Positions 1 to 8,490 of a DNA stretch of 26,964 nucleotides are shown in pieces (position 1 is the stretch's first letter; each line of letters begins with the position of its first letter). The position numbers and the translations under genes are program-made. Source of the DNA: Desulfobacula sp. (GTDB lineage Bacteria; Desulfobacterota; Desulfobacteria; Desulfobacterales; Desulfobacteraceae); NCBI RefSeq assembly GCF_021107415.1, contig NZ_JAIOSW010000089.1, positions 1-26,964 on the forward strand, read 5' to 3'. The notes beneath the pieces were generated by a model that saw only the letters and a program-made list of their open reading frames with translations, did no database searches and was not told where the DNA came from.

Positions 1-682
1 CTTTATGACGATAAAGGGCATTGGAATCAAAATCCACCTTGGCATCCAGGGCCACTACTTCATCATCCGAAGTTAAAATCAATGGATTGATTTCAACCAT
101 GGAGCAGTCATTGGCAATAAAAAATTTATACAGGTTGGATAAAAGACCTGAGAATTGTTTCATGGCAGCAGGAGGAATTTCAAGTCCAAACCCGACCTGT
201 CTGAGCTGATACCCCTGAATCCCCATCAGCGGATCAATATGGACTTTTATAATTCTGTCAGGGGTGTTGGCTGCCACTTCTTCGATGTCCATACCACCGT
301 CCCGGCTTGCCATGATCACAATAGATGCCGTGGCCCTGTCCACAAGGAGACTTAAATAAAGCTCTTTTTCAATTTTCTGCCCTGCTTCAATCAAGAGTTT
401 TTTCACGATCCTGCCTTCCGGACCGGTTTGATGAGTCACAAGGGTCATACCCAGTATCTGACCGGCCAGGGTTTCGACTTCTTCCATGGAGGACGCAAGC
501 TTTACACCACCGCCTTTGCCCCTTCCCCCTGCATGGATCTGGGCTTTAACCACCACAGGGAAACCATTTAAACCTGCGGCAATCTCTTTTGCCTCATCCA
601 CTGAAAAAGCAGGCTTCCCGTCAGGAACAGGAACCTTGTATTGCCGAAATAATTCCTTTGCCTGATATTCATGTATTTTCAT
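1..682 (-). CDS. sucC: Succinyl-CoA ligase (ADP-forming) beta subunit, N-terminal part, cut by window edge
   Basis: The protein starts MKIHEYQAKELF, the family's characteristic N-terminus, and continues as an ATP-grasp domain. The segment KAQIHAGGRGKGGGVK (about residues 47-62) is the nucleotide-binding glycine-rich loop, and MVEINPLIL followed by ALDAKVDFD (about residues 195-220) is conserved in SucC. About 227 of the usual 385-390 residues are visible; the C-terminal half lies beyond base 1. The ATG at 680-682 is preceded by AAGGAAATAAA, a good ribosome-binding site. The enzyme makes ATP (or GTP) from succinyl-CoA and works with SucD, which would be expected downstream, outside the window. 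With mce, mcm and meaB nearby on the same strand it completes the methylmalonyl-CoA to succinate branch. No start-site or residue anomaly is visible. Confidence 0.95.
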   Translation of the reverse strand, partial: MKIHEYQAKELFRQYKVPVPDGKPAFSVDEAKEIAAGLNGFPVVVKAQIHAGGRGKGGGVKLASSMEEVETLAGQILGMTLVTHQTGPEGRIVKKLLIEAGQKIEKELYLSLLVDRATASIVIMASRDGGMDIEEVAANTPDRIIKVHIDPLMGIQGYQLRQVGFGLEIPPAAMKQFSGLLSNLYKFFIANDCSMVEINPLILTSDDEVVALDAKVDFDSNALYRHK

Positions 683-683
683 T

Positions 684-839
684 TTATTTCCTTAAATATT
701 TCTTGAGCAATTTGACCATTTTTCCCAAATCTTCACATACATGAATCCCTTTATTATGTAAAGCTCCTATTTCAATTTTACCGATTTTGCATCCGTTTTC
801 TGGGGAGTATTTAAAAAAAATATTGATAGTTTCAAGTTT
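684..839 (-). pseudogene. Possible 3' remnant of an unidentified gene directly upstream of sucC
   Basis: Reading leftwards there are 51 sense codons between a TAG (840-842) and a TAA (684-686), which sits one base before the sucC ATG. The translation ends KGIHVCEDLGKMVKLLKKYL plus RK, which looks like a real amphipathic C-terminal helix. No ATG, GTG or TTG is present near the start of the open frame, so it cannot be a complete gene as it stands. It could be the tail of a gene once in the sucC operon and cut by the plus-strand block to its right, or a chance open frame in AT-rich DNA. I do not recognise the family. The rest of the 683-908 gap holds the promoter described at 823-851 and otherwise nothing I can support. 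Confidence 0.3.
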
Positions 840-851
840 CTACTTTATAAA
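823..851 (+). promoter_or_regulatory. Sigma70-like promoter for the 909-3330 block
   Basis: TTGATA at 823-828 and TATAAA at 846-851 are separated by 17 bases; each matches the consensus at five of six positions. Transcription would start near 858, giving a leader of roughly 50 bases before the first plus-strand ORF. The placement suggests the plus-strand block brings its own promoter. Such matches also occur by chance in AT-rich DNA. Confidence 0.5.
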
Positions 852-908
852 AGTTAATGACTTCATCTAACAAAAAAAATAAAAGCGTTAAAAATACCAG
901 AAATAAAC

Positions 909-1706
909 ATGTCCTATAAAATGTGGATAAATGGCAAATTTTTAGTAAAAAACGGAATCACCGGAAAAGATAAAACAACATCAACCCCTCAATATCTCCC
1001 ACTTATAAAAATGTTTAAACCTGTGAATGACCGGATTGAAGTTGTTATTCATGTATCAAATTTCCAATACGCACATGGTGGTATCTGGAAAAGTATTTTA
1101 TTTGGGAATGAATCAAAAATACTTAAACTTAGAAGAAACAGCATTATCTTTGAAATGTTTCTCAGTGGTGCATTACTGGCTATGGGTATATATCATATAG
1201 GACTCTATATGCTGTATAAAAAAGAATATGCCATGCTTTATTTTGGTATTTTCTGTCTGATAATTATGATTAGAACCTGTTTGACGGGTGAGCGGTTGCT
1301 CCTTGGTTTTTTCCCGGGATTCCAATGGGAGACGGCATTTAAAATTGAACTTCTACCGGTGTTCCTGGGCCGTAGTGACTTAGGCTGGGCAATGGTTGCT
1401 TTTATTTTTCCATATTTTGGCCCATTGATCCTTGCATTCCTTTCAGAAGAGACTTACAAGCCTGGGAAAGGCGGCAAAAAAAAATTACCTTGGAGCGATG
1501 TCGCAGCAATATACAGTGAAACTGTCCAAACTATAGTCTCAACGACAACTTTATATATCCTTCCTGAGGGTATAAAAACTGGAATGTTCAGTTTTAAGAA
1601 ACTTGGTTTCGGTATCAAGATCCCCACGAAGCGGGAAGTATTCTATAAGATTGAGTGTAATTTTTTTAGAGAGGTATTTATCAATAAAAGTGGTATCATA
1701 GATTGA
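909..1706 (+). pseudogene. Chimeric or decayed ORF with a 7TM-DISM sensor fragment
   Basis: Residues 1 to about 150 resemble the middle of 7TM-DISM sensor proteins: the end of the extracellular jelly-roll domain (WINGK near the start, then VSNFQYAHGGIWKSI) followed by the first membrane helices (GALLAMGIYHIGLYMLYKK; YFGIFCLIIMIRTC). Intact proteins of this type have a signal peptide and about 80 more residues in front, seven helices, and a cytoplasmic kinase or cyclase domain. Here the N-terminus is missing, and after LLPVFLG (about base 1370) the sequence no longer resembles the family. The remaining 110 residues hold one hydrophobic stretch (WAMVAFIFPYFGPLILAF), a basic PGKGGKKK patch and a tail I do not recognise. 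No good ribosome-binding site precedes the ATG. I read it as a fusion of gene fragments, though it is one open frame and could be expressed. Confidence 0.5.
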
Positions 1707-1738
1707 TATCAGAATCTAAAACAATGAAGGAAATGTTA

Positions 1739-2704
1739 ATGAAAAAAACCATTTTTGTATTATTTTTAAGTCTATTGTATCTTACAGGATGCGCTACTCC
1801 TGACAAGCATCTTCTAAAAATCGAAACAACCCCCACTGACGCCATTGTATCCTTTCATCAGACCCGTAATATGTCTGACGATACCCGGCAAATATCAGGG
1901 GTAACTCCCTTAGAAGAAAATTTTGATTTTGGAGAAACAGGGCAGCTTTGGCTTGAAATCGAGAAACGAGGCTATGCACCTCATATTATAAACGTTCTTC
2001 CTGAGACTGGAAAAATCTCCATTGATCTTGAAAGAATCAAAGCCAAAAATGGAAAGCCTGTAAGCAATTATACTTTACCCGAAATAACTCGTATCCTTTT
2101 GGCTAAGCCTGATATTAAAATCTTTGAAAGAGGGTTTAGCAGTGAAAAAATCTCAAAAGAAAAATCGAAAATAGCGCAACAAGAATTTACAAAGGGAATA
2201 GGAAAATTTTTCTCAGAGGAATATGAGGTGGTTCCCGTTGAATCATCCAATCTTGACAAGAAATTACTGCGCCCCATTTGGAGAGATGTTCAATCGGCAA
2301 TGGAGCTGCTTGACCCTGTCAGGTTGAAATATCTTGCCCGTCCCCCAGTGCTTGAGACAAAAAGCAGTCGTGAATCTGCAGATAAGCTGGGGAATAAATA
2401 TGGAACACAAGTAATGTTATTTATAAAAGGCAAACAAAATATTGAAACCGCAGGCTTGACTGCAGGAATAGCCGGTGTAGCGATAGTGGGAACTGCTACG
2501 AGTTTTGCGGGAGGATATAGCCGGGCACTTTCAAATAATAGGTCTTTTTTCGTATATAACATATATACGCCATCGTTTGATGAAGGCACACTTTTAGGAA
2601 AAGCTGCTTTGGTAGATTGCAGCAACGGTGAGATACTTTGGGTAAACAGAGGGTTATTAGAAAACATACTTACAGATCTTTTTGCTGCTATAAACCATAA
2701 TTAA
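1739..2704 (+). CDS. Lipoprotein with N-terminal PEGA-like domain
   Basis: The ATG at 1739 is chosen over upstream TTG and ATG codons because AAGGA lies seven bases before it and the protein then begins with a clean lipoprotein signal peptide (hydrophobic core, lipobox LTGC, lipidated Cys18). Residues about 25-96 look like a PEGA domain, a small beta-sandwich: TTPTDAIVSF, a GVTPLEE turn, then the EIEKRGYAPHII strand. The rest (about 321 residues in all) is unassigned; it has a Gly/Ala-rich hydrophobic stretch near residues 238-260 that could insert in a membrane. The mature protein should sit in the periplasm, anchored to inner or outer membrane. It lies 32 bases before a second lipoprotein gene, so the two are probably cotranscribed. 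Confidence 0.75.
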   Translation: MKKTIFVLFLSLLYLTGCATPDKHLLKIETTPTDAIVSFHQTRNMSDDTRQISGVTPLEENFDFGETGQLWLEIEKRGYAPHIINVLPETGKISIDLERIKAKNGKPVSNYTLPEITRILLAKPDIKIFERGFSSEKISKEKSKIAQQEFTKGIGKFFSEEYEVVPVESSNLDKKLLRPIWRDVQSAMELLDPVRLKYLARPPVLETKSSRESADKLGNKYGTQVMLFIKGKQNIETAGLTAGIAGVAIVGTATSFAGGYSRALSNNRSFFVYNIYTPSFDEGTLLGKAALVDCSNGEILWVNRGLLENILTDLFAAINHN

Positions 2705-2736
2705 ACTTTAACAAAAAAAATAAAAAGGAGCATATC

Positions 2737-3330
2737 ATGAAATTTAAAATGACCATTTTACTTGGAATTACGATACTTGTCTTAACCGGATGCGTGACAA
2801 CACCATTAAAAATGCCTCCGCCATCAACGCTCAATATAACAAATATCAATCAACATCCTTATACTGCAGGGCTCTTTGTCCCACAGAGTCTCAAAGAGTA
2901 TGTATATGTGAAAGTAACAAGTCCTCTTGATAAAATGTCTTTTCCTCTTGGAGAACAAACAAATGAAGTTTTTAAGAAAAACATGCCTTTAGTTTTTAAA
3001 AATGTTGTGGAAATTAATTCTATAACCCCAGGCCGGGACGTCGATCTTATTATCAAACCATCAATTATAAAATTCAATTCTATAATTCCCCAGCCTGCAT
3101 ATAAGCCATATATTGCGACAATGATATATCATGTAGATGTCTACAATAAAAAGGGAGAAAAAATATATGCGCAAACCAGTACAGGTGAGGCGCAAACAAG
3201 TAAGGGGCTGCTGTCCGGCTTTTCAGCAAGGAGTATATGCGCTGAAGTTGCACAAATGGCCATGGGAAATTCCGTACAACAAATTGTTGAGGGACTATCG
3301 GAAGCAGACGAATTGAAAAACCTTAAATAG
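2737..3330 (+). CDS. Small lipoprotein, function unknown
   Basis: This 197-residue protein starts with a lipoprotein signal peptide ending in LTGC (Cys19). AAGGAG lies about seven bases before the ATG at 2737. After a Pro-rich linker the body alternates short beta strands (YVYVKVTSP, VDLIIKPSII, TMIYHVDVYNKKGEKIY) and ends in a helical, acidic tail. The layout recalls small beta-rich envelope lipoproteins with a late VxVYNKKGE-type strand turn, but I cannot name a family. It follows the PEGA-like lipoprotein gene closely, and the pair may act together in the envelope. Its base composition is visibly more AT-rich than the mcm genes next to it. Confidence 0.7.
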   Translation: MKFKMTILLGITILVLTGCVTTPLKMPPPSTLNITNINQHPYTAGLFVPQSLKEYVYVKVTSPLDKMSFPLGEQTNEVFKKNMPLVFKNVVEINSITPGRDVDLIIKPSIIKFNSIIPQPAYKPYIATMIYHVDVYNKKGEKIYAQTSTGEAQTSKGLLSGFSARSICAEVAQMAMGNSVQQIVEGLSEADELKNLK

Positions 3331-3339
3331 ACTCTAAGA

Positions 3340-3369
3340 TCAGGACGCTTCAGAGATGAAGAGTCCTGA
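3340..3369. terminator. Hairpin between convergent genes, terminator-like without a U-tract
   Basis: TCAGGAC (3340-3346) pairs perfectly with GTCCTGA (3363-3369). Inside it CTTCA pairs with TGAAG around a GAGA loop, with one G/A mismatch between the two helices. It lies between the stop codons of the lipoprotein gene (plus strand) and meaB (minus strand), so it could end or protect both transcripts. Neither side has a run of Ts, so classical intrinsic termination is not assured. GAGA fits the stable GNRA tetraloop class on the plus-strand RNA. Confidence 0.5.
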
Positions 3370-3410
3370 AGCTATATTAGACTGACAGGATATAAATACT
3401 TTCCCGTCCT

Positions 3411-4385
3411 TTACAAATATGACAAGAGTTTCTCAGCTGCTGCTGTTGGTGAAATTTTCTCATTTTCTACCTGCTGTGAAATAACCGGTATTTCTTCATT
3501 AATTTTCTCATTATTTTTAAACCGCTGCTTCAACCCATCTTCAACAAGGGTCCACATCCACGCCAGGGTTTGTTTTTTCCGCCTTTGTTTAAACTCTTTG
3601 GAGGCTGAAAATTTCTTACGATGATCAAGAACCGTCTCCCAGATATTTTTTGTCCCGCCTTCAGTAATAGACGAACAGGTCAAAACAGGCGTAGACCAGG
3701 TTGGAGACTCGGGACGAATCAGGTGCATGGCTATTTCAAGATCCCCTTTTGTTTTTTCAACTGCCGTGAGGTTATCTCCGTCTGCCTTGTTAATGGCAAT
3801 GCCGTCAGCAAGTTCCAATATCCCCTTTTTAATTCCCTGAAGCTCATCACCTGCGCCTGCAATCATCAATACCAGAAAAAAATCCACCATGGAGGCCACG
3901 CTGGTTTCAGACTGCCCTACACCCACGGTTTCCACAAGGATCACATCAAACCCGGCCGCTTCACAGGTCAACATGATTTCACGGGTTTTAGCGGCAACCC
4001 CGCCTAAGGTTCCTCCTGCAGGAGAGGGCCTGATAAAAGCATTTTCATGGGCGGCCAGCTTTTCCATCCTTGTTTTGTCTCCCAGGATAGATCCGCCGCT
4101 CCGCTGACTTGTTGGATCTACGGTAAGGACGGCCACTTTATGACCTTTATCTGCCAGAAAAACACCCAAATTTTCAATAAAAGTACTTTTGCCGACACCG
4201 GGCACTCCTGTGACACCTAACCTGATACTGTTTCCGGTATGAGGCAAAATCCTTTCCATAACCGTGAAAGCAATTTGTTGATGTTCTTTGAGATGGCTTT
4301 CTATCAATGTTATTGTCTTGGCGATTATGCGCCGGTTACCGTCTAAAATACCCTGGACAAAACTATCAGGGTCGGTTTGAATCAT
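3411..4385 (-). CDS. meaB: Methylmalonyl-CoA mutase-associated GTPase MeaB (ArgK family)
   Basis: The 324-residue protein is a G3E P-loop GTPase. The Walker A motif GVPGVGKST spans residues 60-68, followed by VLTVDPTSQRSGGSILGDKT (Mg site and switch region typical of MeaB), ETVGVGQSE (G3 region) and NKADGDN (base recognition). MeaB loads and protects adenosylcobalamin in methylmalonyl-CoA mutase and helps eject inactivated cofactor. It begins five bases after the mcm stop codon, so the two are cotranscribed and probably translated in step; AGGTG inside the mcm tail can serve as its ribosome-binding site. The helical C-terminus with the dimerisation region is complete. Nothing is missing from the motif set. 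Confidence 0.95.
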   Translation of the reverse strand: MIQTDPDSFVQGILDGNRRIIAKTITLIESHLKEHQQIAFTVMERILPHTGNSIRLGVTGVPGVGKSTFIENLGVFLADKGHKVAVLTVDPTSQRSGGSILGDKTRMEKLAAHENAFIRPSPAGGTLGGVAAKTREIMLTCEAAGFDVILVETVGVGQSETSVASMVDFFLVLMIAGAGDELQGIKKGILELADGIAINKADGDNLTAVEKTKGDLEIAMHLIRPESPTWSTPVLTCSSITEGGTKNIWETVLDHRKKFSASKEFKQRRKKQTLAWMWTLVEDGLKQRFKNNEKINEEIPVISQQVENEKISPTAAAEKLLSYL

Positions 4386-4390
4386 AAACT

Positions 4391-6514
4391 TTACGCACCT
4401 ATAATATTAAGAGTCCTGTTTGCAGCGTCTGTTACCACTGTTCCCGGGCCAAAAATTTCAGCCGCACCTGCATTTTTCAAAAAATCATAATCCCCTGGAG
4501 GAATGATGCCGCCAACCACCACTTTAATATCAGAAGCCCCTTGATTTTTCAACTCTTCAATGACCTTTGGCACCAAAGTTTTATGGCCTGCTGCAAGGCT
4601 TGATACTCCGACGATATGGACATCATTTTCAACGGCCATTCTGGCTGCTTCCTCCGGGGTCTGGAACATGGGGCCCAGATCCACATCAAAACCAAAATCA
4701 GCATAGGCTGTGGCAATAACTTTCACCCCCCGATCATGGCCGTCCTGCCCCATTTTGGACAGCAAAATTCTGGGTCTGCGGCCGGTCTTTTTCTCAAAGT
4801 CTGCGGTACGCTTTCTTAAAGACTCAATCATCTCTGAATCAGTGCTTTCTGCGGCATACACCCCTGAAATACACTGGGTGGTGGCCACAAATCGTGTAAA
4901 TACTTTTTCCATGGCATCACAAATCTCTCCAATCGTTGCCCTTGCCCTCACCGCGGGCAGGCAGACTGCCAAAAGATTGTCCTCTGATTCACAGGCTCTT
5001 GTGATATCATCCAGGGCCTTTTGAACCGCTTCATTATCACGATCTTTTCTAATCTGAACAAGGCGGGCCACCTGTTCATCCCGAACTTCTTCAGACACTT
5101 CACGCACAGAAAGGGGAGTTTCATCTTCAATTTGATATTTATTCACCCCCACTATAACATCCGTGCCCTGGTCAATTCTGGCCTGACGTCTGGCAGCCAC
5201 TTCTTCAATCCTCATTTTCGGCATGCCAGATTCAATGGCTTTGGCCATGCCGCCCAATCCCTCTATTTCCGCCAGGATTTTTCTGACTTCATCAATAATA
5301 TTCTGGGTCAAAGATTCAACATAATATGATCCACCCAAAGGATCCACTACATCGCAGATATGGGATTCCTCCTGGACCAGGATTTGTGTGTTCCTGGAAA
5401 TCCTGGCTGACAATTCCGTGGGAAGCCCCACTGCCTCATCAAAAGAATTGGTGTGAAGGCTCTGGGTACCGCCAAGTACCGCGGACAGACATTCAAGGGT
5501 TGTTCTGACAACATTATTATAGGGATCCTGCTGGGTCAGGCTCCAGCCTGAAGTCTGGCAATGGGTCCGCAGCATTTTGGATTTTGCATTTTTCGGGTTA
5601 AACTGATCCATGAGCTCTGCCCACAAGAATCTGGCGGCCCTGAGCATGGCGATATCCATGAAAAAATTCATGCCGATCCCGAAAAAGAAAGACAGTCTCG
5701 GAGCAAATTTATCAATATCAAGGCCCGTGGCAAGAGCGGCTTTCACATACTCAAGACCGTCAGCCAGGGTAAAGGCGGCCTGAAGGACTGAATCCGCCCC
5801 TGCCTCCATGATATGATACCCGCTGATACTGATGCTGTTAAATTTTGGCATATGATCAGTACAAAACCCGATGATATCAGAAATAATTCTCATGGAAGGC
5901 GTTGGTGGATAAATATAGGTGTTCCGAGTCAGATATTCTTTTAAAATATCATTTTGAATGGTTCCCATGAGCTGCTCATGTTTAACACCCTGTTCTTCGG
6001 CGGCAACAATATATCCTGCAAGAATGGGAAGGACTGCACCGTTCATGGTCATGGAGACAGACATCTGATCCAGGGGAATCTTGTCAAACAAAATTTTCAT
6101 ATCTTCGACAGAGTCGATGGCAACCCCTGCCTTTCCAACATCGCCTGCAACCCTTGGATGATCGGAATCATATCCCCTGTGGGTGGCCAGATCAAATGCC
6201 ACAGACAGTCCCTTTTGTCCTGCTGCCAGATTTTTACGATAAAAGGCATTGGATTCTTTGGCTGTTGAAAATCCGGCATACTGACGAATGGTCCAGGGCC
6301 GCCCTGCATACATGGTAGTCATTGGGCCCCTTACAAAGGGTTCGAATCCGGGCAGGTTATTAATGAATTCTACATTTTCAAGATCTCTGGCAGTATACAA
6401 GGGTTTGACATCTATCCCTTCCGGTGTTTTCTTTGTTAATGATTCAAGGGATTTACCACGAAGTTGCTTTACGGCAAGTTCTTCCCATTTATTAAGATCA
6501 GACATTTGAGACAT
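4391..6514 (-). CDS. scpA: Methylmalonyl-CoA mutase, single-chain, B12-dependent
   Basis: This enzyme reversibly converts (R)-methylmalonyl-CoA to succinyl-CoA using adenosylcobalamin. At 707 residues it is the usual length for the single-polypeptide form. The N-terminal TIM-barrel domain contains [13 protein letters not shown] (CoA/substrate binding) and HCQTSGWSL. The C-terminal cobalamin domain has DGHDRG, whose histidine is the lower cobalt ligand, then GVSSLAAGH and [11 protein letters not shown] of the B12 Rossmann fold. The ATG at 6514 follows GGAGGAGTGCC, a strong ribosome-binding site; a second ATG lies four codons in. It sits between the epimerase gene (upstream) and meaB (downstream) in one transcription unit. 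In sulfate reducers this step serves propionate oxidation, or propionate formation in reverse. Confidence 0.96.
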   Translation of the reverse strand: MSQMSDLNKWEELAVKQLRGKSLESLTKKTPEGIDVKPLYTARDLENVEFINNLPGFEPFVRGPMTTMYAGRPWTIRQYAGFSTAKESNAFYRKNLAAGQKGLSVAFDLATHRGYDSDHPRVAGDVGKAGVAIDSVEDMKILFDKIPLDQMSVSMTMNGAVLPILAGYIVAAEEQGVKHEQLMGTIQNDILKEYLTRNTYIYPPTPSMRIISDIIGFCTDHMPKFNSISISGYHIMEAGADSVLQAAFTLADGLEYVKAALATGLDIDKFAPRLSFFFGIGMNFFMDIAMLRAARFLWAELMDQFNPKNAKSKMLRTHCQTSGWSLTQQDPYNNVVRTTLECLSAVLGGTQSLHTNSFDEAVGLPTELSARISRNTQILVQEESHICDVVDPLGGSYYVESLTQNIIDEVRKILAEIEGLGGMAKAIESGMPKMRIEEVAARRQARIDQGTDVIVGVNKYQIEDETPLSVREVSEEVRDEQVARLVQIRKDRDNEAVQKALDDITRACESEDNLLAVCLPAVRARATIGEICDAMEKVFTRFVATTQCISGVYAAESTDSEMIESLRKRTADFEKKTGRRPRILLSKMGQDGHDRGVKVIATAYADFGFDVDLGPMFQTPEEAARMAVENDVHIVGVSSLAAGHKTLVPKVIEELKNQGASDIKVVVGGIIPPGDYDFLKNAGAAEIFGPGTVVTDAANRTLNIIGA

Positions 6515-6570
6515 GGCACTCCTCCGGTCTAATTGAGTTTAAAATCAAAAATAATATCTCTCCCACAGCT

Positions 6571-6972
6571 CTACCTTTCACATAACTCTACGAGGACTCC
6601 TGATGTTGCCTTTGGATGTAAAAATGCAATTTTAGCTCCACCTGCACCTATACGGGGGGTTTGATCAATGAGTTGGATGCCTTTTTCCTTGAGTTCTGCA
6701 AGGGCTTCTTCTATATTTTCAACCCGGAAAGCCACATGCTGAATCCCTTCGCCTTTTTTTTCAATATATTTTGCGATGGGACCGTCCTTGGACGTGGATT
6801 CTAAAAGTTCCACTTCACTTTCACCCACCGGCAAAAAAGCCGTCGTCACTTTTTGTTCTTCAACCGTTTCTGTCCCCTCTAATTGCAATCCCAAAGCATC
6901 TGTCCAGAAATTCTTCTTTTCATCAATGCTTGAGACGGCAATTCCAAGGTGATCTATTTTAAGTATTTTCAT
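6571..6972 (-). CDS. mce: Methylmalonyl-CoA epimerase
   Basis: This 133-residue VOC-fold (glyoxalase/bleomycin-resistance) protein interconverts (S)- and (R)-methylmalonyl-CoA, feeding the mutase encoded next. The paired beta-alpha-beta modules show the metal ligands: His8 (KIDHLGIAV), His79 (GIQHVAFRV) and Glu129 (GVLVELCER), with the conserved [12 protein letters not shown] segment near residue 109-120. The length is standard for the family. TTTTGGAGAAACGAG before the ATG is a clear ribosome-binding site. It is the first gene of the mce-mcm-meaB unit, and a promoter-like pair lies just upstream (7013-7042). Confidence 0.95.
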   Translation of the reverse strand: MKILKIDHLGIAVSSIDEKKNFWTDALGLQLEGTETVEEQKVTTAFLPVGESEVELLESTSKDGPIAKYIEKKGEGIQHVAFRVENIEEALAELKEKGIQLIDQTPRIGAGGAKIAFLHPKATSGVLVELCER

Positions 6973-7012
6973 CTCGTTTCTCCAAAATTAATCTATAAAA
7001 TTACAATCTTTA

Positions 7013-7042
7013 TCTATAGATGGTTCAACCGCTGAAAGTCAA
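7013..7042 (-). promoter_or_regulatory. Sigma70-like promoter for mce-mcm-meaB
   Basis: On the minus strand TTGACT (7042-7037) and TATAGA (7018-7013) are 18 bases apart, with transcription expected near 7005 and a leader of about 35 bases. A second, overlapping option uses TTGAAC and TGTAAT 17 bases apart slightly downstream. The choice between them cannot be made from sequence. Confidence 0.45.
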
Positions 7043-7140
7043 CCATAAATTGCTTAGATTTACGAACGCAATCGTTGACGGGTTCAAACATATCTGGAAT
7101 TATTCTCAATACACTGTTTCATTTATTAATTATCAGAAAT

Positions 7141-7179
7141 TCGTGCCCTTTATTTTTTTATAAAACTTAAAGGGCACGA
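7141..7179. terminator. Perfect 12-bp inverted repeat downstream of the HD-GYP gene
   Basis: TCGTGCCCTTTA (7141-7152) and its exact reverse complement (7168-7179) flank a 15-base AT-rich loop. The hairpin lies about 40 bases past the stop of the minus-strand HD-GYP regulator and upstream of the mce promoter, as expected of a terminator separating the two units. The bases after it on the minus strand (AATTTCTG) are only weakly T-rich, so Rho-independent action is probable but not certain. Confidence 0.6.
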
Positions 7180-7217
7180 TATTGAAGAGCTCAAACAATC
7201 CAGCCATTCTCATGTTT

Positions 7218-8300
7218 TCAGGTGTGAAAAGATTCTTTATCCCGTTCACTGAGCATGAAATTTTTCAGGCTGACTTCTTCAAAGGCTCCTATGGTTTCCC
7301 GAATCCGTAAAAAATCGCTGAAATACTCTACAAATATATCTGTGATCTGCGGATCAAAATGCTTGCCCCTTTCATTTCTTATTATATCAAGTGCCATCTC
7401 GGGAGGATATGGATCTTTATAAGGCCGCTTGGATGTCAGGGCATCAAAGGTATCTGCAATGGCTACAATTCTGCCGGAAATCGGAATATCCTCTCCTGAT
7501 ACCTGATTCGGGTAACCTTGGCCATTGTATTTTTCATGATGGAACAATGCGATTTCTTCGGCCATTTTTAATATCCCGGATTTTGACCGGGACAAAAGCC
7601 TTGCGCCAATGGTAGTATGGGTCTTAATTATCTCAAACTCTTCTTGGGTGAGTTTGCCTGGTTTTAACATGATTTTATCCGGAATCCCTATCTTGCCCAC
7701 ATCATGCATGGGAGCAGCATAGTAAATAGTTTCAATTTCTTTAGCCGCCCAGCCAAGTTTTTGGGCCATCAACCGGCTGTATTCCCCTATTCTTACGATA
7801 TGATCGCCGGTATCTTCATCCTTGAATTCCGAAGCCATGACTAGACGATGAATGGAATCTATATACGCCTGTTTAAGTTCTTCATGGGAATTTGTCGTCT
7901 CTTTTTTCAGGCGCCGTTCTCTTAACACACGATTTACCCTTAAAATGAGTTCCCGAACAGAACACGGTTTTTCAACAAAATCGGTGGCACCAAGATTGAT
8001 TATCTCATCATAATGATAGCTTTGCACTTTTCCTGTTATGACAATCACATCGGACGAAAAGGTTTCAAGTATCCGTTGGGAAAGCTCAATCCCACTCATA
8101 CCCGGCATATCAATATCAGTTATCACCACATCAAAATATTCTTCTGACATAACCTCTAATGCCTGCTCGCCGCTTTCCGTTACTTTGCAGTCATACCCGG
8201 CTTTTTTCATTGCTTTTTCAAACAATTGCCGGATACTGGGTTCATCATCGACTATGAGAACACTTGAGTTTTTAAATTCTTTATTTTTAAAATCATACAT
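7218..8300 (-). CDS. Two-component response regulator with HD-GYP output domain
   Basis: An N-terminal receiver domain (acidic pair Asp18-Asp19, phosphoacceptor Asp62 in ITDIDMPG, Lys111 in VEKPC) is joined by a helix to an HD-GYP phosphodiesterase domain: HDVGKIGIPD with His199-Asp200, HHEKYNGQGYP at 254-264, and IADTFDALTSKRPYK. All signature residues are present, so it is predicted to hydrolyse cyclic di-GMP when phosphorylated. I start it at the ATG at 8300, with AAGG about 11 bases upstream; a GTG at 8312 in the same frame is possible but has no spaced ribosome-binding site. No histidine kinase gene is adjacent; the nearest is the hybrid kinase at 21834. It is divergent from the RND permease gene with a 190-base gap. 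Confidence 0.93.
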   Translation of the reverse strand: MYDFKNKEFKNSSVLIVDDEPSIRQLFEKAMKKAGYDCKVTESGEQALEVMSEEYFDVVITDIDMPGMSGIELSQRILETFSSDVIVITGKVQSYHYDEIINLGATDFVEKPCSVRELILRVNRVLRERRLKKETTNSHEELKQAYIDSIHRLVMASEFKDEDTGDHIVRIGEYSRLMAQKLGWAAKEIETIYYAAPMHDVGKIGIPDKIMLKPGKLTQEEFEIIKTHTTIGARLLSRSKSGILKMAEEIALFHHEKYNGQGYPNQVSGEDIPISGRIVAIADTFDALTSKRPYKDPYPPEMALDIIRNERGKHFDPQITDIFVEYFSDFLRIRETIGAFEEVSLKNFMLSERDKESFHT

Positions 8301-8427
8301 AAATAGATACACCTTAACGAAATGAAATGAATCTGAAGATTATTTTCAAGCTAAATTCTGATAAAATTCATCATCAAAGTCAAGAAAAAATCGTTTTTTT
8401 ATTTTTCCATCCTTTTGGATGGTGACA

Positions 8428-8454
8428 TTCTTTTCTACATGTTCTACAAAAGAA
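8428..8454. promoter_or_regulatory. Imperfect inverted repeat in the HD-GYP/RND divergent region
   Basis: TTCTTTTCTA (8428-8437) and TACAAAAGAA (8445-8454) match as inverted arms at nine of ten positions around a seven-base centre. It lies 36 bases before the RND permease start, a usual position for an operator. The low complexity of the arms makes chance a real alternative. Confidence 0.3.
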
Positions 8455-8490
8455 TAAACTGTTTAAATTTAAGATTTCAAGGAATAATAC

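Noticed and set aside
2290..2667. 125-codon minus-strand open frame inside the PEGA lipoprotein gene
   Set aside because: The plus-strand gene has a signal peptide and ribosome-binding site; the antisense frame has neither.
8407..8422. Short hairpin CCATCC-TTTT-GGATGG between HD-GYP and RND genes
   Set aside because: Six pairs with no following T run on either strand and upstream of both genes; not a convincing terminator or operator.
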